Source: Cristatella mucedo
Taxonomy: Eukaryota; Bryozoa; Phylactolaemata; Cristatellidae
Direction of reading: 5' to 3'
Length of the DNA: 38,000 bases
Assembly (NCBI GenBank): GCA_009760855.2
Contig: WPIO01000031.1
Coordinates: forward strand, 3,759,501 to 3,797,500
The position numbers and the translations under genes are program-made. The notes beneath the pieces are model-generated. The model was not told the origin of the DNA and did not search any database. It was given only the letters and a program-made list of their open reading frames with translations. Below are positions 23,701-35,700 of this stretch, in pieces; within the stretch, counting starts at the first letter, position 1; each line of letters opens with the position of its first letter.

Positions 23701-26700
23701 ATGCATCAGCATGAGAATTGGAAAAGGAGATTTAGTGGAGCTTTGAGTAGTGCATTTTATAGCAGATGTTATTGCAGCCGTACTTAAAATAGTGTTTTGT
23801 AGTGGTTATAACCTGCAGCTGCGCATTATAACTTGCAGCTGGCTTACAATGCAATGCACGTATCGTTTGCAGTGTGGTCAATGATGGCTGGACTGCTACT
23901 GTCGAGTTGCCCAGGAACTTAGTGATTGGCGGATTATTAGAATACAAGTACCTTGTGACGAGGGGAGAACAGAAGAAGTATGAGTGGATTCATAGGACTC
24001 CCAAGTACCAAGGCAACATCGTGAATCGGTGGCTACTTTTGCCTCCCGTGGCTGAAAAAGGTGTCAGTAAGTGAGACTTGGCTAAATATGTTCATGTAAA
24101 TATTGAAATTCAGCAAGTTTTTTACACAAGTGCAACTGTAAAGCTTTTGTTTCTGTTTATGTAATGATGTGTACCAACTTCCTGGACCTGGGTACACATT
24201 AGAGCACATATGGTTTCCGGTCACCAATTAGATGTAATGGCTGCAGCCTTGCTCTCAATAGCAGCTAAACATATGCACCTGTACTAAAATACAGAAAACG
24301 GGCTCTGGCATGTAAATAATCATCTGAAGCAAATGCTTTAGCCCTGAATTGAGGGAGATTAAAATAGAGTCTTGACAAGTCAGTGGCTATAGTGCTAGTA
24401 TGTCAAACCAGAGGTTTTGGATTGTTTCCCCCTCGAGGGAGCATTTTTATGCTCGGCTGCTTGTGGTTGTTCTGCATGTTTAAGTGATTATTTTTTTAAA
24501 CAATACCATATGAGCAGTCGTACGTATTGTTACACCGAATTATATTTCCTAAACATTGGCTACTCAGCATCACTAAATGCCTGGTGGAAAATCTTGTGAC
24601 AACATGATTTTTACAGGGTAATAGGCTAGCACTTCACGACCCAAGTCTTGGGTTCAAGTCCTGCTGTATGTATAATGGGGTTGAAAGCCCTCAGGGCTTC
24701 TCTGCTACTATATAGATGAGGCTGTTGAGTCAGCTGCTACACTTAAGGATTTATGTGATGCGATCTTTCTTTGACATGCAAGTTGAAAGTTATTGAGCTA
24801 AATAAAAATTTGTAATTCAAACGTGTCGCACCTTGAGAGAACTTAATCTTTATCTTGGCGCTATACATATACACCAAGGCTCGAGCTCACGACCTCAGTC
24901 GTCTAAGGTGAGTGCCTTGACCACTGGGACAAACCAGGGCATCAACTACCTGGCTCTGTCTGTCTTGTGTAAAATCACATTGTTTCTGTATCTTGCTAAT
25001 AAGGATACGAATCTTGCTGTTCCTAGTAATTTCAAAATGCAGAGCAACCGGAGCGTTCTGGAATGATCATCAAAAAAGAATTTCGTCTAGAGCGTCTGAA
25101 CCATCTGGCAACATCTGGGTTACCGGTCCAGTGCACTACCGATTGAGCTATGGGGACTACTTTTCGTACAACGTTTAACCCAGTTCTATATAGTCTCGGC
25201 CTTAAATTTACACATGCAAGCCAAATCCCGATTTTCCTATGTTAATGAATGCTAATGTGGTGCCAAGCTTCAACCATAATGCCTACAGCGGTCTCAAGCA
25301 GAAAGCATAACTGTAGCACGACTTAAGTGGGTTCAGGCAAGTAAGCTTAATCTCCATGAGTGGGAGGCCATCAAGTCCGTGGCAACCGTTAACGGAGTAT
25401 GTTCTTTAGGGCACGTAAGTGTTCCTCACCAGGTTTCCTTGAGCATGGGTGATATATCTCAATACGTAGCTGTTGGAACTACACTAAATGTATGGTAGAT
25501 ACTAACAAATATGTTTTGTACACACTATCAAAAAGGAGTTTTTTGGTCTGCAAACAATTGCTCAGGAGATCTTCTGAGTGCTCACTCAAGCAATCCCAGT
25601 AGTAGGTATTTTCAGTCCTGCAATGGCAGGCTAATAGGGCTGCAATTGGCTAAGAATGCAACCTTAGCCTGGGACTGAAATACAGTAAAATATAAACAGC
25701 TGCATCATTGTTACCCTCTGTACAAGCAATTGCTATAATTGCGGTGCTCTATAAATCACTTGTTGAGCTGTTATATTTATTTTGGTATCAATTTTACTTG
25801 CCAGGACCCTTGGGGTAAATATTAGAAGCACCTGCTGCGATAGTTGACCATGAGGCCATGGTAGGGTGGGTGTGGCAAAACTTACGCCACTAAGTGTAAA
25901 TTTGGCCTTAAGCTGTTGATGTAAGGCAAGTACTAATTTTGAAGCACAGTGACCATACTGAATGCTGAGAAAATTGCCTAAATTCGTGACCGATCCTGCA
26001 ACCTCTGAGTTACCCATCCAGTGCTTCACCAATTCATCGATATTGAGTACTTCTCGTTTGACTTTCAAGATATGTAATCTAAATCCACATGTGGCAGTTC
26101 TGAATAAACATGTGGTTTGTTAGCAATGGTAAGGAGCCACTTTTTATTGCCACTTGAGCTATTAGCACGTTGTCTTTTGTGGTGATATTTTTTGTGACTG
26201 CAGTATCAGCTATCCACAGAATCGTTGTACACTTTGCATAGTTTTTTTTTGTAGGAGCATATGATCGTTACGATCTGATAATGCTTCCTGAGAAATATGA
26301 TGGACGTCGATCAGGTATACTGAGACGATTTTGGAACATGATTACCTTGAAGCCGGTTAATGCTGTGCACGAGGCGCTTGTTGAGGACTCATACCACGGT
26401 TTTGAAGCTACGATGCCAGACATTTTGCAACATGTTAACTTGGCTGATATGGACGGTGACAATGTGCTAAAGCGCATTCAATTAGTTATTTGGTACACCG
26501 TGAAAAGTGGTTCATTCTTTCTCGACTTAAAGAATGGCCTCAATAACGAGCTTTTCGATAAGGTATGAATTGGTCGATGTTGTGCATACATGAACATATC
26601 TGTGGTCTTTTGAGCTGTTGCTCAATTTATATAAATATATTAATCTATGTGAGTTGGTAAACAGGACGCATGTGCATTTATGTCTTTGTCCCAAAAATGC

Positions 26701-29700
26701 AGTCTTTCAATTGGTATGCTGCCTCTGATGTGCCATCGTCATCTAGCTATGTTAATAGTGGCTGGTAACTCGAATGTGTCAACCAGGATGCTTTGTTCCA
26801 AATTGGCTCTAATTTGAAAAATAGATCCGTGTCATGTTCCGTTGGGATTTGGTGCAAATTACTCTTGCAAAAGTCGATATGCCACTTTACTTATAGAATT
26901 CGGTTATTTCAGCTGTCCTAAGAGCACCTGCATACACCTCGGACACGTCTAAGAAAAATTCTGTTTTTTGAAAGGGTTAAATTGTGTTTATTGCTTAACC
27001 TAGTATAAATTGTATACTTTCCTTGTGAGTGTATTTACATAGCCACAAAACGCTCTAAAAATAGATCGTTGGCAATTCATACGTGATGGTCCATATCTCA
27101 AGTGCATTGCTCAGTGCATCATTGTTCTGCTTTGACGTCCACACACAGACACACAGTTTGGCACATGCTTATGCCTGCATTCACCAGTTTGTTTGAAGGT
27201 TTTAAAATATTAGCCTGGTGTTGTCTACTGGGGTCTTGAGTCATTGCTTATTTGTATACAGTATGTGGAGTATGTTGCAGAAGTCATTGCTTTTTGTCAG
27301 CTAATCGCTTGTAGCATGTAGCATTTGCCTATCTAATTTCAACCAAGTTTTTATTTTTCTGATCAGCTCTGTTGAATCTTGGTGTGTTACGTCTAGGCAG
27401 TGGAATCTTATCTGAAGGCCCAGCTGGAGCAACTTGAGAAATTTTGCCAAAACTTGAAACCTGACCAACGCGACCAGAGAATTAAGTGCATTACCTGCGT
27501 GTTGGTGCTGCTGAGCATTTACACAAGATATATTTCCAATAAGTACGGTCAGGATAATGCCCCTGTGGAATTCACTGCAAAAATCATCTCGCCGATTCAG
27601 TGGAAAGGTGTCGAGTTAGAGACCTTGAGGCTATGTCTTGAGAGACAATTTCGTCAGCCATTGCTCTCGTAAGGAAACAGTATATGGCTATTCATTTCTG
27701 TGTGTATTCATTCATTATCCCACTCGCATACAGAACATGCAAGCTCCAGTACACATGTACTTAAGGCATGCTCGTAGGTGTATAATTCATCAACTCGATA
27801 AACAATCTCTTGCACACATAATGATGCCAACAATCTATCCATTTACAATTACAATACTTTATATTAATAATAATAGTAGTGCACTTGATGGGGCGCCTTC
27901 AGAGAACTCAATCTCTTTCTAGGTGCTTTACATTTCATCTGCATATATACACATGCATGTGTATACATGCATGTGTGCATGAATATGAGCAAGTACAATA
28001 TGTTTTCACGCAAATTCTAGTCAACTGTGAGAGTCTCATTTGACTCTTCTTTTTTTGGATTTCGATTAAGCTGAATATATTCTGCAGGCTTTATTCAGAG
28101 TTGGTCGTTGAAAGATTCAAATAAGCACTCTCTTATAATAACCGAGCTCATGCTCATTACCGCATTTGCGATACTCTTGCAAGTTTTTTAGCAGCTACAA
28201 CTGTGCTCTAGGAGCTTGGCTCCTAGCTCAACTGTATATCTCACTAATTTATTACTATGCACATATCTACTGGGACCATTTTTGAAAAATCAAGGGCAAT
28301 GTCAAATTCTTGTTTTGTCTTGTCTTTCTTGTGCCTTTATGCAACATTTTGTCTCTGCATTTCACTAGGGACATTCAGGAGTCACTGCGTACGTTTGTGA
28401 GAGCATCTGCAAAAGCTGGAAATGAGACTTGGCTGCTTGTCATTCCGCTCTACCAGCTACTCTGCCGTCGGACAAATACCGATCTGTGGTCAAAGGACAG
28501 CCGTACCGATGTGTTCTGGGGAATGGACAACGATCTGAAGGTTGCAGTAGATAATTTCAAAAAAAGTGTAAAGCATGTGTGAGTAAAAGCTGAGCTCAAC
28601 AATGTTCAAGCTTATGAATTGCATCTGACATCTTGATTGACCTAGATTCCGATGGCCATTACCTAAATTGTAATGCTGTTGCAATTCATTGACTGCTATG
28701 TTATGTAGAAAAGTTGACTTGTGGTTCAAGCAACTGAGTGGAGTGTTTGACCAGTGTCGTCTGAGTGCCAGGACCTTCATAGCTGCAATGAACAAAACGT
28801 CCTTGATGGCTGCTCTTAACCTACAGTTGGAACTCCCTCTGGATGCCTATATAGCTGCTGTCCTTTATCATTTTTTGTACAACCGTCAATCTTACGAGCC
28901 GGTGCACGAGGCAAGTATTGCAGTTTGTGTTCCCTTTTCGGCAATCCAAGATGCGAGCCTGGTCGCTGGGATAAGGGACGGCAACATAACAACATAGGAT
29001 AAGCAACACGAACTCCTTGTTTCTTGTAGGAGTTTGGTGTTGCCTTGGAAAATTTGCTGAAGTTGACTGAAGCAACGTGGGAGAACATGCAAAATCTGTA
29101 AGAAATCTCTAAAATTCAGCACTTTAGTTTTAATCATGTCGGTTTTATACAGACTAAATATCATCAGCTTACTTTTTGCAGTCCTTCCGAAGCACTGAGC
29201 AGGGAAATAATTGTGGCGTGCGACATTCTCATTGGGGCATCGAAGGAGGTCTTTCAAATGCCACCCAGTCTTTGGCAGAGTGTGCTGCTTGCGCTGCGAC
29301 TCCTAGATCGGCTACAAATGATCGCAGAAACCTCTTCTTGTATTCAGAAGAGGAGGACTATTACTGATGTGACCCCTGTCATCGTTAAATTTGGAATTTG
29401 GCTCACCGATAATTTTTCCACCAGAGTCCACAATTCCAGCAGTTTTCTGAATCCACAGGAATTTGAAGTAAGAGGAAATCGGCTTTGTAGATGTAATTAC
29501 TTATTCTTGTTTCTTTTTTATTTTGGCTGGTTTCTCGATTATTGTACTTAGCCATGATTAGTTAGCTCTCATCAATCCAGACGTGCAGGTAGGAATGCTT
29601 CTGGCTGGAGATTGGGCTGCAACACTTTGCCGACTGGTTAGTGTCATGCACATTTCGGCCTGTGCCACGAAGGGTTTAGGAACAGGTTAGTGTATATAAC

Positions 29701-32700
29701 TTTGACCCGTGTGATCGAGATTCATAATTTTTAAGGCAAGGCTTGCTGTCTGGTAGTAGCTGTACTACTCCTGAAGGTCAGTATTGTGCCACTTTGCTTT
29801 GAATAAACTTTTACATGAATGTCTAGCAGTTCTGGCTTTTGGTATTATACAAACTGCTAATGCTGGTATAACTAGGCAGCAATTGCTCATTGTGAAAACC
29901 AGCAGTCCATGAGCTGTGGTCACTTATTTTAGTATTGTTGCCATTGCAGATGTGGGAAGCTGCATTTGACCTGACATGGCATGGGATGCACCTGCAAGAA
30001 ATGTGGGCCAACCAGCTCAAAGCTGCTCTTCGAAACCGCCTAGACAAAGTACTGCTGTAGCTTTGTTATGGTGGCTTGTGGTGTCATGCAAATGCTTAGG
30101 ATTTATCCTTTGACTAGCTTGTATACTTTGCAGATGTCTGACTATGCCAAGGTAGAGTGCTACTGCAAGATGAAGTTTAAAAGCCTCAAAGTCGAAGAAA
30201 TCTTTGGTGCATCTGCTCTCAGAGCTGCTGAAGCTGTGATGCAGGTATGATTTAATGGTCTGAGCTTAGGAATATATCTTCTAGCTTTTAAAGCTGGCAT
30301 CGAAGCAGAAAGAGAACTCTGAAAAGTATTGAAGCATAGTTACAAAATTATAAGGATGCAGACGGATTTTTCTTGCTCCCCCTTTGGTTGAAAATACTTC
30401 CTTATATAATCAACCAGATATTGTAAATATTTTCAGTGATACCAGATTACTGTCTATCGATCTATGTTGCATTATCATGTGGAGACAAAGACAAGACTAA
30501 CAAGACAAGATCAAGTCAGACAAGATGAACTATCAAATACAAGTAGACCAGATCTTCTCAATTTGCCAATTTTATGAGATCGGTGATTTTAGAAATTCTT
30601 CCTTAGTTTAGTATTAGCTATTACCTATATTAGCAATTATAGTACCTCCTAATTCTTTATTGTGAGACCACTGTGTGCCGACCTTCCACAGTGCCCTCGA
30701 TTTTAGTGTCTCCCCATTGCTAGGAAGTATCCAGCCTCGATATAACGAATGAGGTCTTATCGATCCTTACTGAACTGCATCACAAAAAAGCTACTTCGAG
30801 GGATTTTGTTGGTCTTAGAAGGAATGCAAGGATGACGGAAGACAGAGCTAGAGAACAGTGGGTCCAAGGTTTCATTCACGGACTAGGTTTTATTACCAGG
30901 GTCCCTGGTAACCTGGGTCGTTATTTGACATAGGCGACTGTGAGAAAAATGTCAATGAAATCTTAAGGCCGGTGAAAAATTGTTCCTGCAGTTTAGAATA
31001 TGCGAAAAATGTGCTCTCAAATGCTGAAAATGCTGGAGATTCAGAAGAGGGTGTGCAGGACGATTGGAAGATTTGGCAATCAATTTTCGGGTCTCGGGAT
31101 TCGTTTTTAGACCAGTCTCAAGAGCAGCACTAAAAGAACAGCTTATGTTTTCACAATTTTTTTGCTGCCTTAGAAAAATTAAAATAATTAACCAGCCAAA
31201 GTTAGATGAGCACTATATACACTAAAAACATAACTGGACAACCCTTAGCTACAAAAACACTATAAGACTTGAAAACAGAAAAAGAAAAAAACAAGAGCAA
31301 CCTTTTTTTTAGCTAAATAACAAGAGGCCGTCATTTGTCCTCTTTAGCATTCGATTATTCTCGAGCGATGATGAACGCTGTTTCACTCGGAAGGAATGGC
31401 CAGCTGACTTTGTTGGCCAGCGAGTGTCCCTGATAGAAAGTCATGCCAAGGAATAGTTGCCAGCATTTTCTTTCCCCTAGGTTGTCTTTATTTACTATGG
31501 GGAACCATGGTGTTTCTTCAATTATTGCTGAGGTTTTACCCTACCGTCATCCTATCCTTGTGGTGCAAAGACACCTTTTAAGCACACTCAATGTTAAATT
31601 TAGCGAATAATACATTGGTACGAGTCCATGTGCCTTCTGGTGCTTTTTAAACCTGTAGTTTGGTACGCACATCAGAGAGCCAGCCGATGAACAACGCCAA
31701 CAGTTTATTGCACAAGGCACGGAGCCGAAGGACGCACGGCTCTCTTCGCCCCATTTTCCCACTCGACTCTACCTCCTCCTCTGCTCCAGTCCCCTGGTTG
31801 ACCCCGATGATTCATCGAGGACCACAACTGTGCACCGGCCGACCCTGATGGTGAATCCACTATCTGGCCACTATACACTCGAACTACAAAACCTGTGACA
31901 GCTCATCCATTCAAATGTTGTATTATGCCCAAATAGTTGTGAAACTCCTAAAGCCGATACGGCTCGGTTCGTAACCCTGAATACGGTTCATATCCCGAGA
32001 ACTTGTGTACCAAATCCAGGTGTTCACAAACCGGATTGTTCGTGACCCAAAGCGTTTGTAACCCATGCCCCTCTATAGTCGATAGCAGAAAGCTGGTTTA
32101 CTTAGCATGGGCAGTGTAATTTGCTGGTGTTTCAGCACCAGTAAGTATCCCTAGCGGCATTCATTCTTGCCCCATTATCCTCAGCCTGATATCAGAGGCA
32201 CAGCAGGGAGGCATGGGGAACAGATGGTCCAGGGTGCCAAGGCCAAAGGTGTGCCAACAGCAAAGTGGATTGCGCATATTAAAAAAAGAACTTTCTCATG
32301 GGAATACCAGTCTTGATTTCAAGCGAGCTCTTGTTTAAATGGACTTGACTGTGGCTGGCTGAGCTAGTTAAGCATATTTACAGACTTAGACCAAGCTGTA
32401 GCTTGACTAATACTCTGGTGGCAAACGCGCGACGACTCGGAAACACTGAGGGAGCTTTAACCACCCTATATTTGGCTGGCCTTCCAGCTCAACGAGCACA
32501 CGGCCAGTCACCCTCCGTTCGTGTTCCAACTGCCCTTTTCATCTGCTCGAAGCATCCTGCCTGCCACAGGCTGGCTGAGTCTCGTCAAGGACAAGCCTGG
32601 CATGTTACTCAAGGACTCAAGGAGTGTCAAGAACTAGCCAGCTTGCCGTGGCTGAGCACCAACACACTATTAGACCACACAAGCTAGGCTTAATTGGCTG

Positions 32701-35700
32701 TGCTACGACATAACAACCCAGCAATAATTTCTGGCCACACTTCATGTGCCCTAAAGAGGATACCGTCCAGAAATGAGAAGGCAATTTTTGTAAACTGTGA
32801 TGACCATAGGTTCAACTGGCCAAGAATGTGTTGTCATTATCTTTTTTGGAACACTAGCGTATCCACCTGCGTATTCTTTTCAACATCAACTCTGAGGTGG
32901 GAAGAACTGAATGAAGTCTTAGCCATCACTGTCAAACGTGACACTGCAACAAGGAGGAGTGCAAGAGTTGGGGCTGTGAAAGCTATCTATGATGGACTGA
33001 ACATCATTGCAGGTCTTTTGGAGCAACTGTCTGAGGACACAAGTGGAGCACTTGAAACAGGAAGTGAAGCTGGCAGTCTGCTACATTTTATTTTGAACTT
33101 GAAAATTTTGGCTATGTTGCCATTTTAGATTAGGTTGTCAAGACTCCGAGAAGACCTGTGCCAAAAATTCGACTAAATGCCAAAAGGAGATGTGAATTGT
33201 GGGGTGTCACAGTTGAACAAAGAATCCGCCTAAGGACACAGATGCCTGGAAAACTCTAAACAGATTTAGGTCTTGCGGCAGAGGAGGAGATTTCAAGAAT
33301 ATTGAAGGACAGCATAAATTATCTCCGACAAGAAATTACTACTAGATTTTTCTCACTTACCAATATTGATGCTAAATTTGGTTTCTTGTTGGAAGTTGAG
33401 AAGCTTTTAAAGACACATGACCAGACCAAACTCTGCCAGCAATGTCTAGATCATGGTGGGTTCTATTGTTCAAACGTTGACGGAACAGAGTTTTGCAATG
33501 AAATATGTGACTGTAAGATGTTTCTTGCCACAGGTCACGACTTGTTACCAAAGACCTAATGGAACTCATGTCTTTAATTGTCAGTTATGGAGATGCATTT
33601 CCTTATTTGAGAGTTGCCTTGCAAGTTCTTATTACCGTAGCTGTATCAGTTGCCAATTGTGAACGTGCCTTTGGTAAGCTGAAGATAATCTTATCCTACT
33701 GAGAGCATCAATGGGGCCAGATCGACTCTCTGATTCGGCCTTGTTAAACTGAGAGTAAGAAACACTGGAAAATATTGACTTTCAAGCTGTACTAGACCAG
33801 TTGGCCACGTTCATGACTTTAAAAATTCGCCTAAGTTAAAGTTGTGATAGTTACCTGTCAAAAGTTGTAACTGTACTACAGTTAATAAAACTTTCTCGAC
33901 TTGATATGACTGCTAGCCTGTTTTTTGCATTTCTTCTGTGGTGGAGCTATTTTGCAGCAATTTTTTATAAGGGGAGGTGTGCCATTTTAGCTGTAACCGT
34001 GGGCACTAAAAGGTCTTGCTATGCCTCCACCTGACATCGCCAACCAATTACTACATTCTCATGTTTCTACAGCGAACAGTGTGCCCAATGGACTCCCCAA
34101 GGCTTTTTGCTATAGCAACAGGGCTGCTGCTGAAACTATTCCCAATGAACTGCTTGAAAAAAACAGGCCAGTGGTTTTGCCTTATTGATAAAATCAATTA
34201 GCTTAGACGTGGGATTGCAAAAAATAAACTAAGCTCTAAGCTGAACGTGAGTTGTATAAACCCCAGGTCGTGAATCAAGAGTTACTAGTTAACCTACCTT
34301 TATAGTTTCCCGTGTTTTCAGGATCTCAGTAACTTCAAATGTTAGTCTAAGCCTATATCAGAAATATCCTAATGTCTTTTTGCCTATAATGCGATATTGC
34401 CAAGCAGCCATTGCTTAGCCAAACAGATAAATTGATTGCCTATGAGTTCTTATAATCCACCTATCTTACACACGGAAATTATTTACTTTCATTAGGATAT
34501 CGATAAGTTGTTAGGTGACATAGTGGAGCTCCATATTTATTATGTCTGCTGTAATGTTACTGTGCTATCGATGCACTGTGTATTGAGCTACCTTTAGTTA
34601 GCGAGTTGACCAATTTATGCAAGCAAGTTAGCATTTCAATTATGCATTGTATTCATATTGCTATCGGTGCTGTATTCCAAAAAGCGCACTGCTTATGGAT
34701 GATGCCAAAAGTAATCTTGCTGTCACCGGTGCTTCTCGGGCCCCACATGCTTGGTCAACTGATACTTAAGTCGTCCCATTTTTGCCAAATTTTCACTGTA
34801 GAATCATGGAGCTTCAAAGCTATACAGCCAAGACAGTGAAAGCTCAAGGAAGTTTGGGAAGGTGTTCAGCTTTGCTTTTAATGCAGCCTGGAAGGTTCAG
34901 TCAAGTGGCTTGGACAAGTTGAAATTCATGCTTACGTGGCCTCTATTTTCACATTACATTTACATGGCATGTAAGAATCAACACGTCTTCGGGTTTGCGC
35001 TGTCATTTACATGCCTTGCAATTGTCTGTGTCACGTTCGGTGCAGGCGATCCTTATTGATGCACTGCTATTCTGAAAGTGTTCTGGTTTTAAAAGGGAAA
35101 CAGAAAGTTGAATAGCATCAGAGCATGCCTTTGTGGGATTCGTGTGCAGTGACAGTTTAACTGACCTCTAGCCTAATTTAACTTTCTAAGATCAGAATGA
35201 TCACCTTGTCGTGCTTAGAGTGTATTGTCATGGCCTTGCCTGATGCTCTGTGGCTAACACGGTAGTTATATAAATTCGGATTATTTTATTTCTCGTCGGT
35301 GAGTGCTATTTAGTTCCTATGCACCTAACACGTGGAAGTCCTATACTAGTCTGTTTACCTATACCTCGTACAACCTCAAATCCTTTGGAGACCGTGCCTT
35401 TAGTTCGTATGCTCCCAAAGCTTGGTAATCACTCCCCACTTTTGTCACGACATCCCCTGACTTGACCACATTTAAAAAGAATTTACAACGTACCTATTTA
35501 TTACAGACTTTAATGGGTCAACATGATTCGCTCTTTATGTGCCTATGCGTGCTGACACTGTGTATGCTGCCACTAACCAAACTTGTATGCTGACCCTGTG
35601 CATATCACCCCTAACCGTGTTAGTCTTGTTGTTTATCGAGCATGCTACCACTAACCATCCAATCGTGTTTCGTTTGTAATAATAATAATAATAATAATAT

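Larger units (their letters stand above)
18203..23872 (+). other. 5.7-kb intron splitting the CBM20 domain
   Basis: GT-AG intron holding a minus-strand LINE with an internal insertion (18835-20080), an AAT microsatellite, a perfect hairpin (20992-21035), SINEs S5 and S6, and three LINE/SINE tails. Open frames at 20052, 21387 (-), 22030 and 23108 (-) carry no family signal. Confidence 0.6.
24067..26254 (+). other. Intron after the CBM20 domain (2.2 kb)
   Basis: Carries SINEs S7 and S8, two copies of a second tRNA-derived repeat, and an imperfect hairpin at 25607-25684. Open frames at 24417, 24833 and 25733-26068 (-) coincide with these repeats or show nothing. Confidence 0.55.
26563..28368 (+). 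other. Introns between stalk exons (26563-27396, 27669-28368)
   Basis: The first holds nothing recognisable. The second contains a minus-strand LINE/SINE tail with AAT-rich sequence at 27855-27935 and a short ATGTGTATACATGCATGTG-type repeat near 27950. Confidence 0.5.

Noticed and set aside
25085-25165. A functional tRNA-Thr-like gene on the minus strand
   Set aside because: The D-arm and anticodon-arm half is good, but the T-arm and acceptor stem do not pair, and a second diverged copy lies at 25975; it is a tRNA-derived repeat.
29589-29636. A 16-codon phase 0 exon between AG and GTTAGT
   Set aside because: Joining 29467 directly to 29950 reproduces the human RNF213 spacing (EFE-MWEAAF); the extra residues have no counterpart.
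32160-34030. Terminal inverted repeats of the hAT element (ggaggcat near 32209 and atgcctcc near 34019)
   Set aside because: Only about 8 bp agree, and no convincing 8-bp target duplication flanks them.
34802-34860. A 20-codon phase 0 segment ([10 protein letters not shown]...) between TGTAG and GTGTTC
   Set aside because: Weak donor, no family match, and it does not supply the phase needed by the exon at 37874.
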